Shown piece after piece: positions 12,701 to 22,100 of a stretch of DNA of 64,000 nt. The first letter of the stretch is position 1. Each line of letters starts with the position of its first letter. Origin of the DNA: Branchiostoma lanceolatum (lineage: Eukaryota; Chordata; Leptocardii; Amphioxiformes; Branchiostomatidae); contig NC_089739.1 of NCBI RefSeq assembly GCF_035083965.1, forward strand, positions 12,516,198 through 12,580,197. Reading direction: 5' to 3'. The position numbers and the translations under genes are program-made. Below the pieces are notes generated by a model. The model was not told the DNA's origin. It did not search any database and worked only from the letters and a program-made list of their open reading frames with translations.

Positions 12701-14062
12701 ACAGGTACAATAAGCCGCTTCAAGGATTAAACTGCGCATGGTCAGAAAAATGCGTTGTGGGCCAAAGTTGAATGCCCCTGAGACATAATCTAACACATCT
12801 AGATATCTTCTAGACAAAAAAATGTCTACAACTTCAAGCCTTCGACTTTGATATATCACTCCCATTACGTCTCGCACTGCGAATGCGCAATCTAATCCGT
12901 GAACGGCTCATAGACTTCTTACGTATTCAAATAATGGTATCTCATCTATTTGAGGAAAGTGATAGTCTGTCATAGAACGAGCAACTTTTGTAAAACATCA
13001 AACGCTTTAATACAACACCGCAACTTTTAGCAGAAGATATATAATTTCTTTCCGAGACTGGTGTGTGGTGTTCGAAGATTTTTTTTACACAACTGGCAAT
13101 TTGCGAGTGACTTGACTTCTTGACCTTGGTTTATTAAAATCATCAATGCCAATTTTCATATCAGATTTAGAGGGTCTTACGTCATGTACGTTAACGTTGT
13201 TGCTTACTAGTGAGGGTCTGCATGGGGGGTCCTGGCAACGCTTAACGGTAAATTGAGGACAGCCGACAACGCTTAACGGTAAATTCAGGACGACCGGTAA
13301 CGCTTAACGGTGAATTCAGGAGCTTCCGGCTGACAGCAATCGTTGCCACGACAACCTCATGTCATGACTGACATAAAATTATATCCGAGTACACGACTGA
13401 ACACGTGTTTCTTTCAGGGGTTTCTTTGTGATCAACAACTGGAGGACTTTGACCCGTTAGAAGCTCCGGAGGTCATACCGGTCAACCTGACATACCTCGG
13501 TCACGAGACTAGGGACCGCAGCATGGCGGGATACGTGCCGATAGGCCAATGGAGAGACACCATCATTGTACCGCCATTGGCTAGCATCACAATTCGCTTC
13601 ATGGCTGACGAGTAAGTGTTTGAATTTGAATGCAGTTACCGTTAAACCGTTACTCTGACTGATCTGTACTTTGAATACTTAAGTATGAGGATCTCACTTT
13701 TATGTAATCCGGACAAAAGGATAAGGTATACGTAGTTTCATAAACCACAGCCATCGCTTCGCTCACTCAGTGGTTTATTCGAATGTTATAGGTCAAATGC
13801 CAGGTGTTATGTCATCGAAAGTTCAAAGGGCAATCTGAGACTCTGTTTTAACCTCTTTTTTAGGTATCCCGGAACTTGCGTCATCCACTGTCACTTCCTA
13901 AATCACGAAGATGTCGGAATGATGATGGTGACGGAAATCGTCAGACCCTGGCAGTCCATTAGAGGTGCACACGTCACTTCCGGCGGTTTTTACCCCGGAA
14001 CCTGCAAATTCTTTGACGAATGGCCTGACGTCAGAAAAAATAGTCCCTCAGGCTCGCTTTAG
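4622..14062 (+). CDS. Secreted laccase-like multicopper oxidase, complete, 13 exons
   Basis: Exons: 4622-4715, 5460-5644, 6285-6413, 6799-6903, 8207-8397, 8759-8841, 9212-9310, 10037-10167, 11287-11374, 11958-12151, 12570-12704, 13418-13611, 13864-14062. They sum to 1827 nt (608 codons plus TAG) and all phases agree. Seen: a hydrophobic N-terminus with likely cleavage after AHA (about residue 20); HVHG at 118-121; HAHHHG from 161; HPYHVHVNHF from 446; HCHFLNHEDVGM at 551-562, giving the type-1 Cys552, His557 and axial Met562. These are the copper ligands of a three-domain multicopper oxidase, and length fits the family. Known: laccases oxidise phenols or metal ions with reduction of O2 to water. 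Here the enzyme is probably secreted; the substrate cannot be told. Exon 2 has an earlier GT at 5630, but the 5645 donor gives the expected GDQVDLLLKNNLG join. The first motif (HGLHISP) resembles that of bacterial-type enzymes. Confidence 0.93.
5009..5396. mobile_element. Two adjacent copies of foldback MITE family A (laccase intron 1)
   Basis: Copy 1 (5009-5190) begins ATAAGCCGG and ends CCGGCTTA. Copy 2 (about 5201-5396) carries internal blocks CGCATGC, TTGTGGGTAA and GGCCTTTGACC. Both share the CGCATGNGCAG and CAAAGGTGAAGGCC-like arms found in the other family A copies in this window. Confidence 0.75.
5612..6066. repeat. Tandem copies of the exon-2 end and splice donor
   Basis: The last bases of laccase exon 2 plus donor and about 80 bp of intron recur as decayed copies starting near 5727, 5838 and 5955. 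Each carries a GACC.GGT/AGACCTTCT core, GTAGGTGG-like donor text, GGCTTCTACTAAA.ATAGAAATA and CACGGAAAATACATAAA. The first unit is the functional one. Confidence 0.8.
6448..6700. repeat. (CT)n and (TG)n microsatellites
   Basis: A (CT)n run at about 6448-6514 is followed by interrupted (TG)n tracts at 6533-6597 and 6643-6699, between laccase exons 3 and 4. Long ORFs on both strands here are artefacts of the repeat. Confidence 0.97.
6940..7285 (+). mobile_element. tRNA-derived SINE (laccase intron 4)
   Basis: The tRNA-like head at about 6945-7010 has an A box (TGGCGCAATCGG) and a B box (GGTTCGAAACC). A body block (GGGGAAAGGCACTTTACACGA) and an AATAAACCATTATCATTA tail follow. A second copy lies at 20097-20465 on the minus strand with the same head and body. 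The element starts about 40 bp after the exon 4 donor. Confidence 0.82.
8030..8205. repeat. Degenerate GATC/GATT/TATTGAT simple repeat
   Basis: A run of GATCGATCGATC grades into TTGAT-type repeats and directly abuts the exon 5 acceptor (AG at 8205-8206). The normal pyrimidine tract is therefore largely replaced by simple repeat. Confidence 0.85.
8966..9187. mobile_element. MITE family A copy (laccase intron 6)
   Basis: The left arm AATAAGCTGG...AAACTACGCAT matches the right arm read in reverse (ATGCACAGTTTGAACC...CCAGCTTATT). It fills about 60 percent of a 370-bp intron and ends 24 bp before the exon 7 start. Confidence 0.82.
9612..9832. mobile_element. MITE with long inverted repeats (laccase intron 7)
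   Basis: The left arm CTCACGCGAGAGTACATTTT...CGTGAACGTG pairs with the right arm GCACGTTCACGTTAAAAATG...CGCGTGAGTAAAAT. The outer arms ACTCATTCCAG and CTGGAATGAGGT also pair. No ORF. Confidence 0.85.
10170..10830. mobile_element. MITE family A halves split by an insertion (laccase intron 8)
   Basis: A right-half copy starts a few bases after the exon 8 donor (CTTTGACCTGCGCATACGCAG). A left half (10316-10385, ACTGCGTATGCGCAGGTCAG) and a right half (about 10750-10830, CCTTCACCTTTGACCTGCGC) flank roughly 370 bp of other repeat, including AGCCAGGGCTACCCAACTA, which resembles the SINE body at 20130. I read this as one family A copy interrupted by a later insertion. Confidence 0.6.
10971..10996. 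repeat. Short palindrome CAAGGAGGT...ACCTCCTTG
   Basis: The arms CAAGGAGGT and ACCTCCTTG flank a short A/T-rich centre. It belongs to a small recurring palindrome family also seen at 34358, 52546 and 55775. Confidence 0.6.
11691..11984. repeat. Tandem duplication covering the exon-10 acceptor
   Basis: Unit 1 (about 11691-11829) and unit 2 (about 11830-11984) share GTTTCGGTGACCGTCTGTCA, CAACACTAGCTTG, CCCAAACGTAAAGAATCGCC and the acceptor with the first coding bases (ACAGGTGAGCCGGTAAAGAT). Unit 2 contains the real exon 10 start at 11958. A related plus-strand sequence lies at 49103-49235. Confidence 0.85.
11801..11894 (+). other. Candidate poison exon in laccase intron 9
   Basis: The duplicated acceptor (AAATACAG, ending at 11800) is followed by exon-10-like coding sequence GEPVKISFATKFR, then in-frame TGA at 11839-11841. 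A good donor, CAG/GTAGGTGT, follows at 11894/11895. Inclusion would stop translation before the third copper domain. Whether it is spliced is unknown. Confidence 0.4.
12709..12912. mobile_element. MITE family A copy (laccase intron 11)
   Basis: It starts ATAAGCCGCTTCAAGGATT, 5 bp after the exon 11 donor, and ends ATCCGTGAACGGCTCATA. Inner arms AAACTGCGCATG and ACTGCGAATGCGCA pair. Interior CCAAAGTTGAATGCCCC matches the family. Confidence 0.78.
13225..13322. repeat. Three-copy 34-bp tandem repeat
   Basis: The block AACGCTTAACGGTAAATTCA (with small changes) occurs three times in intron 11, about 95 bp upstream of the exon 12 acceptor. Confidence 0.85.
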
Positions 14063-14271
14063 TTGTACTAGAAGCTTTTTTTCCACTGAGATTGTAAAAA
14101 ATTAGAGATTGAATCCATCGGCGACCACGTTGCGAGTAATTGGATTAAATTACAGCACGTTGGCGTGTTTAGGAGACGTTCACTGTAATTAACATAGCAC
14201 AAATGACGTCATTAAATGAAAAGCCTGCATACTGGAAAGTTTCTCTACCGAAGACGATTCATCTACAATGA

Positions 14272-17200
14272 TGAAGGAAGGGCTGACAAAATTATTGTTT
14301 TTTTTTTAAAATCAGATCAGAATGAGAGGGATGTACAGTGACCAACGGGAAGTAGTAATGATTCGGTAATGTAAGTAATGAAAAGGGCCTATTAACTTGC
14401 TACCATGTCATTGGTCGCCCTCCTTAAAGCAGGACCCCTATCGCTCGATTCGTTGGCTCACTCGCGTAGGGGCCCAGCTCTTTAGCCCCGGTAGACACGG
14501 TTCTGGCGACGTTACTGACAGTTGCTCATGACTAATTCATTACGAACTGAGCCAATTCAGAAGCGTATTATGGAAAACCGCAGTTTCTGCGGCTCCCCCG
14601 CTGTGCGGAGTGCTATTGGCACCTTGGCGCTAGCAAATAACCGTGTGGTAGCTTGACTCTAGACCAAAGACACCAAATACCAATGCTTTGTATCCTTGAA
14701 TTAATCATTACGAAGTGTGCTACAATCCCGGAGGTTCTCTGGTTGACTGGAGCTTCTCTAGCTGGCTGATTTGGGAACAGTGGATGCTTGAAGATTAGTA
14801 AAGCGGTCTCCTGTATTCACATGCGTTCATTAGAGAGTTAAACAATGGTCTTCCTTCACAGTTCGGTGACGGAATTTCGCTTCAATAGTGAAGCCAATCA
14901 GCTCTCTCCTTTCCTGTGACGTCCTTTCCTGTGACAAGGATGCTGTGACGTAGATATCACGGGCCATCTGTCTCAGAGTGGTCACTTTACTTTAGCGTGG
15001 GAAGCGGTGTTGGCCACACACGCGGATCGTCCTAGCCCCATGGCAGGAATCAACTACTCTCCCAGCAGAGGAGTGGGTCCGGCAGGTTTTTGACGTGTTT
15101 TTAGGCGTTTTTGTCGGGCTTTCTACTTTGTCATGGTTTCTTTCTATCTTTACGTCAACCATGGTATTTGTGTTGCCAAAGTTCTAGCTAGGACTGGCTC
15201 AGGGTCGGCCTCAGTGAGCCCTGTTGGGGAAAGACTTTCATAGTCTGAACTCATCTTAAAGGGAGACTGAACACCACAATTAGCGGTCGTGTGTTTCAAA
15301 CATAACGGTAGGTTTAGCTCAAGAATGGATTTAGTGAGCCCTGTTGAGGAAACTCAACTTATAGGGAGACTGAATACCACAATTAGCGGTCGTGTGTTTG
15401 AAACATAACGGTAGGTTTAGCTCAAGAATGGATTTAGTGAGCCCTGCTGAGGAAACTCAACTTATAGGGAGACTGAATACCACAATTATAACGGTAGGTT
15501 TAGCTCAAGAATGGATTTAGTGAGCCCTGTTGAGGAAACTCAACTTATAGGGAGACTGAATACTACAATTAGCGGACGTGTGTTTCAAACGTAACGGTAG
15601 CTATAGGTTTAGCTCAAGAACGGATTTAGTGAGCCCTGTTGAGGAAACTCAACTTATAGGCCCGGGAGACTGAATACCACAATTAGCGGTCGTGTGTTTG
15701 AAACATAACGGTAGGTTTAGCTCAAGAATGGATTTAGTGAGCCCTGTTGAGGAAACTCAACTTATAGGGAGACTGAATACCACAATTATAACGGTAGGTC
15801 TAGCTCAAGAATGGATTTAGTGAGCCCTGTTGAGGAAACTCAACTTATAGGGAGACTGAATACCACAATTAGCGGTCGTGTGTTTGAAACATAACGGTAG
15901 GTTTAGCTCAAGAATGGATTTAGTGAGCCCTGTTGAGGAAACTCAACTTATAGGGAGACTGAATACTACAATTAGCGGACGTGTGTTTCAAACGTAACGG
16001 TAGCTATAGGTTTAGCTCAAGAACGGATTTAGTGAGCCCTGTTGAGGAAACTCAACTTATAGGCCCGGGAGACTGAATACCACAATTAGCGGTCGTGTGT
16101 TTGAAACATAACGGTATGTTTAGCTCAAGAATGGATTTAGTGAGCCCTGTTGAGGAAACTCAACTTATAGGGAGACTGAATACCACAATCAGCGGACGTG
16201 TGTTTGAAACATAACGGTAGGTTTAGCTCAAGAATGGATTTAGTGAGCCCTGTTGAGGAAACTCAACTTATAGGGAGACTGAATACCACAATTATAACGG
16301 TAGGTCTAGCTCAAGAATGGATTTAGTGAGCCCTGTTGAGGAAACTCAACTTATAGGGAGACTGAATACCACAATTAGCGGTCGTGTGTTTGAAACATAA
16401 AAGTAGGTTTAGCTCAAGAATGGATTTAGTGAGCCCTGTTGAGGAAACTCAACTTATAGGGAGACTGAATACTACAATTAGCGGTCGTGTGTTTGAAACA
16501 TAACGGTAGGTTTAGCTCAAGAATGGATTTAGTGAGCCCTGTTGAGGAAACTCAACTTATAGGGAGACTGAATACCACAATTATAACGGTAGGTCTAGCT
16601 CAAGAATGGATTTAGTGAGCCCTGTTGAGGAAACTCAACTTATAGGGAGACTGAATACCACAATAAGCGGGCGTGTGTTTCAATCATAACGGTAGGTTTA
16701 GCTCAAGAATGGATTTGGTGAGCCCTGTTGAGGAAACTCAACTTATAGGGAGACTGAATACCACAATTATAACGGTAGGTCTAGCTCAAGAATGGATTTA
16801 GTGAGCCCTGTTGAGGAAACTCAACTTATAGGGAGACTGAATACCACAATTAGCGGTCGTGTGTTTCAATCATAACGGTAGGTTTAGCTCAAGAATGGAT
16901 TTGGTGAGCCCTGTTCAGGAAACTCAACTTATAGGGAGACTGAATACCACAATTAGCGGACGTGTGTTTCAAACATAACGGTATGTCTAGCTCAGTTGGG
17001 GAAAGACTTAAATAGTCTAAATTCGACTTATAACGGGAGATTTGTTGAACATAATGGGAGGTGTAGCTCAGGGCTGGCAGTGTGTGCTGTGGGGATTAGC
17101 ATAGTAATTAACACCTAGCCGAGAGTCAATAAACTCCGCCTGTCTACGTCCAGACCGCTCATTTGCATTATACGCTTCTGAATTGACCCAGTTCGTAATG

Positions 17201-17612
17201 TAATGAGCTATCCTTATTTGGCACAATTTGGAGGTTAATTTGTTCTGAAGCTAAAGTAACGATGTGAGACGTAACCTGATTGGTTGTTAGCTTCCCAGCG
17301 TCCTTTGCGATTTTGCTAGAGATGAGGTTTAGCAAACCCTATGATTGGCTGAAGCTGTTTTGGTGGCGACGGCGCCAGAACCGTGTCTACCGGGGCTAAA
17401 GAGCAGGGCCCCTTCGCGAGCGAGCCAACGAATCGGGCGATAGGGACCCTGCTTTTAGGAGGGTGCTGCAATGCTGAAGGGAGGGCTGACAAAATTGTTT
17501 TATTTTTAAAATCAGATCAGAATGAGAGGGATGTACAGCGACCAAGGAAATAGTAATGATTCGGTAATGTTAGTAAGAAAAGGGCCTGATACCTTGCTAC
17601 CATGTCATTGGT
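14272..17612. mobile_element. Composite inverted-repeat element flanked by long direct repeats
   Basis: The outer direct repeats are about 14272-14414 and 17475-17612, both running from AGGGCTGACAAAATT to CTACCATGTCATTGG. Inside lie terminal inverted repeats of roughly 150-180 bp. The left one starts CGCCCTCCTTAAAGCAGG at 14416, and the right one ends CCTGCTTTTAGGAGGGTG at about 17466; both contain CTTTAGCCCCGGTAGACACG. Between them sit the minisatellite 15258-16990 and unique DNA with no transposase ORF. It is best read as a non-autonomous DNA transposon. The outer direct repeats are too long for an ordinary target duplication. Confidence 0.8.
15258..16990. repeat. Minisatellite with about 82- and 103-bp units and higher-order order
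   Basis: The anchor GAGCCCTGTTGAGGAAACTC recurs about 17 times (15336 to 16905) at spacings of 78-114 bp. Short units lack the GCGGTCGTGTGTTTGAAAC block. Variant pairs (AACGGATT plus AGGCCCGGGAGACTG) recur about 402 bp apart, showing a four-unit higher-order repeat. Outer, more diverged half-units lie at about 15216 and 16987. Confidence 0.93.
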
Positions 17613-17620
17613 ATGTTGCA

Positions 17621-18081
17621 TTAACGGCATCCAGAGCATTTTATGAGGCTTGAAACTTGAATTAAAAAACTCCCATTTTTAGTCATTCCTACACATAGTA
17701 ATTTTCAATAACACTATACAATTACATAGCGACATTAAAGGAGCAAAGATACGATGTCGTTGTGTGGTTAGAAATGATAGAAAACCCAAGCCCTAATAGA
17801 CTAATCCTGACTGTCCATCACAATTAGCGGTTCGACCAATGAGAGAGTGACTCAATGTCCGTCAAACATTTGCATTTTTATGTTTTAATTTTGCATTTCT
17901 ACGTTTTGACGGAGGTGGGCGGGGCTATGGTATCGGTTTATTTACACTTTTGAGCACTTTTGATAAGAAATCCGCACGCAAATGTGGTAAACGGTGGCAT
18001 TGAATGTCAATTTCATAAAGATTACAGCAACTAGAATATTTCCAGTTTTCAAGCCTCATAAAATGCTCTGGGTGCCTTTAA
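17621..18081. mobile_element. TTAA-flanked MITE, complete
   Basis: TTAA at 17621 and 18078 flanks arms GGCATCCAGAGCATTTTATG and the reverse of CATAAAATGCTCTGGGTGCC. The interior includes TTGACGGAGGTGGGCGGGGC. A second complete copy in the opposite orientation is at 41010-41520 and a fragment lies at 1888-2055. TTAA targets are typical of piggyBac-type elements; no transposase is present. Confidence 0.88.
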
Positions 18082-18359
18082 AACTTCCACGTATATGTAT
18101 CCAGACTTCGTAGAAAGACGGAGAGTTAAACAAGCAAATGGTGCTCTTTATTTTAGCGTACTCTTCATCTTATTCTTCTTGCAACAAATAAAAACTCAAC
18201 AGAAACAGCATGCATGTTATACTTCTTATTCAACTTTAATCGTTTTCGTCCATATATACTACATGTACATCCGTACGACAAATATTCAGTACTGCGTAAA
18301 TGTATTTATCCATATGCACCATGGCTTAAAACTGAACATACCAAGTCCTGTATAAATGT

Positions 18360-18420
18360 ACTAGCCAAAGTCAAGTTTGAACTTGACTTTGGCTAGTCGT
18401 GGTACTTAAAAGTACCACGA
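18360..18420. repeat. Twin near-perfect palindromes
   Basis: The first palindrome (18360-18397) has 18-bp arms around a TG spacer. The second (18397-18420) has 11-bp arms (TCGTGGTACTT) around AA. They share one base at the junction. Confidence 0.95.
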
Positions 18421-18589
18421 TTCTCAATATACAAACTTCACTTACAGATATTATTCAAACATGTACGTACTTTACACCAAGGACTTTATACAAAGATCAC
18501 CACCCGGAACCAGAAATTCCTCCGAAATCATTAATATAATGATCGATATATAATCATAATCATTTCATTGTATTTCCATTTGTCTTTCT

Positions 18590-18726
18590 ATTTTACTACA
18601 CATGCTATTTTACTGCACATGCTATTTTACTACACATGCTATTTTACTACACATGCTATTTTACTACACATGCTATTTTACTACACATGCTATTTTACTA
18701 CACATGCTATTTTACTACACATGCAA
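18590..18726. repeat. 17-bp tandem repeat, about 8 copies
   Basis: The unit TATTTTACTACACATGC repeats almost without change between the laccase and sulfotransferase-like genes. Confidence 0.95.
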
Positions 18727-19124
18727 TTCGTCAACAGAAATTAGCTAATATCATGATGTTAGATTGGACCGTCAAACTGTTTACAGTGAAATGAATCCCA
18801 TGCCATGGTGGCCGCTTAGTGTCTATAAAGAAAGTACACTTGCTTACCGCCCTGCGATTCGCCCTTTCCGCTGCATTGGTGCTGGTTGATTATCACCAGC
18901 CAATCACATTGCCGCTTACGGACAAAGGGCGACGTGATTGGCTGGCAATTTCTATCCAATAACAGCGTTAGCCGGGGGGGGGGTATTTGATTGGCTGACG
19001 GTTGTCCTGGGCTAGATAAACGTAGCGAAAAGGACGGATCGCAGTCCGTTACGCCAGGGGCATTGTTTGATATACACTAGTGAAAGGACTGCCATGAGAG
19101 GATGTCGACGCAGAACTTGTAAAT

Positions 19125-22100
19125 CTAGCAAATGGTGCCAGGGAACACGAAGTCTGGGTCGGAGGGCTCCCATCCCGTGCTCTTGCAAACCTTTTCAAAG
19201 ACGTCCCGGTCCCACTCTCCAACCCACACGTCAGGATGGGGCTGATACTCGTCATTTTCTCGTTTGGGGTGAGTGGAAAAACAGGAGCCCGCTTGAGCCT
19301 CTGTGCTGAACACCTCGGCGAGAGGAACTTCGATGTCGGCATCGCTGATGTCTACCTCGATGCCAAGCTTTTCCATCATCTCCTGAACAGCCATGGATTT
19401 CTTTTCGACGAGTGTCTCGTAGTTGATGACGGCGTGGAAGAAGTTTTCTTGATCTTGCGCCTGTAGCTTCAAGGCCCTGTGCAGCGTGCCTTGCCACAGT
19501 GTTATGATGTAGTACTTGATATCTCTCTCTTCGTCGTCATTATCTAGCTCGGGGTCGTCGCCGAATATCGTGACGGACTCATACTCCTTTTCCCAACAGA
19601 ACACTGCTCTTCCTAGCTTGTGAGCCTTCTGGAAGTTGAGGTAGTGGCGCTTGTCGTTACTCAGCAAAAGCCGCAAGTGCGACTCGAAAAACTTCAAGCC
19701 GTTTCTGTACATGAACGCTGTTTTAGCTTTCGGGCGAGCCTTTGCCATCAGATTGCCGAGGACGATCCCGTCTGGCGCGAGCGAGTACATGATTGTTGAA
19801 CGTTCCAGCGGGTCGTTCTTGAGGAAGTAGTAGTTGCAGAGCGTGGTGACGTTCTTAAGTAAGGCGGTTGCGGCGTCGTCGTCTCGGACCACTCTGTAGA
19901 TGTCCTCGTCTTCGTCTTCGTCTTCGTTAGGGAGCTCTTCGTGTGCGGACAAGACAGCATCAGCGACGACATTGTACACGTCAAGTAGGTGAACACCCTG
20001 GACTGACGGCAAGACGTCTGCTGCGTTGACAAGGACTGTGGAGCCACAGCGACCTGAGAAATGGAGTAAAATTATAAATCATGGCGAGATTTTATCTATT
20101 TTTTGGTTCAGAATGTAAATGCCAGGGTTGCCCAACTAGCCGGAGGCTATTACTAAGGGCGAACCCATGTGCGGTCATAAGACTGTTGGTTTTGAACCAC
20201 TAACACCGGGAAGGACCCCTACTCTTTTCGATAAGTGCGGTGGGTTCTTTAACGTGCTCGAGGTGTGGCTCTTCTCAAACACGGGACCTCCATTTAACGT
20301 CATATCCGAGGGACGTCTATATCCGAAGCTATAGGTACTCACTTCACGAAAGTCGTGTAAAGTGTCTTTCCCAAGGGCAAAACATCGGGGCATATCGATG
20401 GTTTCGAACCCGGGATCTCTCGGTTGTGGGCGAAACACCCTACCAATTGCGCCACACGACGCAACATGGCGAGACTTGGCGATGAGCCGATTGTGAGACA
20501 CCGTAATAACCATGACGTCGGCTAGCATCACAATTCGCTTTATGACTGACGAGTAAGTATTTGAATTTGAATCTGGTGACCGTTGAACCGCCATTCTGCC
20601 TCATCTGCACTTTGGGTACTTATCATTGGTCAACGTCATTTGGCAATATGATAATTACCCTGAGAGTCCAGACACCGTAATCGGCGCGCCACCGAGCACC
20701 GCACGCGATCCCAAGCTTCCCCGGCCCACCCTCCCGCTGCCCCCGAAGACCGACCCTGCCCCAATCTCCGCTGTAAACCCAAGCTCGGCTAGCCGATATA
20801 CGTGTCTGGACTCCCAGGGTATATGATAATAAACGGTAGATACCTGTAGTGTACATGAAGATCTCCTGCATATGTTCGACTTCTTGCGCAACGGAATCAG
20901 CGACGTCTTGCAGGTCGGACCTTGGGATCATAAGAACCTCCACGGCGTTTTCCCGTTGGGCCTATTGAAATACGTTCGCGTCAGTTTCAAATGGACAAGA
21001 TCATGTAATAGCCATTTTTAAAACGATACAAATATGGAAATGATATGAAATAAGCAGAATTTCGGGTGGAAAATTTGGGCCGTATTATTTCAGAAAATAC
21101 AACATTTTGATAAAACACCCCTCTTTACAAACACAAACACACACACATACACTCACAAACAAACAAAAACACACACATACTCACACCCCTTCACTGCACG
21201 AAACCCCAACATTTAAGCCCACATTAAAGAACGCGTGCATGTACATTTTCAAGATGAAAGCGTACATTTGCGTATTCTTTGCGTGGGTTTAACTATCAGC
21301 TTAGCAAACAAAAATGTTGTATGGCTGTCGAAGCACATATTTCCTCTACAAAGCGTTTCAATAGTCCTTCCATTTAAGCCATCCCTGTCAACTTACCATA
21401 CCAAACTACTTCAAATCTTAATTATGTTTAGCCATACCTAGTATGGCTAAACATATTGTTTATACTCAGGTTTCTTCTCCTCCTCCTCCTCCTCCTCCTG
21501 TCAAATCTTCAAATCGATTCATCTCTGTCATTTTTATACCAAATGACCTGAAATTTGGTACAAAGGTAATGTAGGCAAAAACCAATGTGCTTTTTTTTCT
21601 TCTTTTTGATATTGACCTTGAAAGTGATTTTATTGAGGTTTTTATGACCAATGATGCATATCTTGGCCTCCTGCGCCCTGGTATTTCAACCGAATGACCT
21701 GCAATTTGCTGTATATGTGCCTTGCATAAATATTTAAAGGACAACATTCCCATTTCTGGCATACATATCTTCAAAACGATTTATTTTGGGCTTTCTTGAC
21801 AATATTTGCCACTTCTGTCACTTTCAATACTACATATGACCTAAAGGTCATTGACCCCAAGTGCCTTGCACCTGGCCTTGCATGCCTGTGAGCCTTGCGA
21901 CCACCTGATTGGTCAATTGGGTTAATCTAATTATCTTGCATTCCTGGCGCAGGTGTGCTAGTATTCATGCCAAATATGGTATGGGAATTCCTAGGACATG
22001 TGATTACATGGCTTTGTTCACTCTTTCTTTAACAAAGATACACATCTCCAGTTCCTATGTATTAAACCAAAATAATGTGAAATCTGGTATGTGTCTGCCT

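Noticed and set aside
15258-16990. CRISPR-like array
   Set aside because: Units have no unique spacers and the setting is an animal genome; it is a minisatellite.
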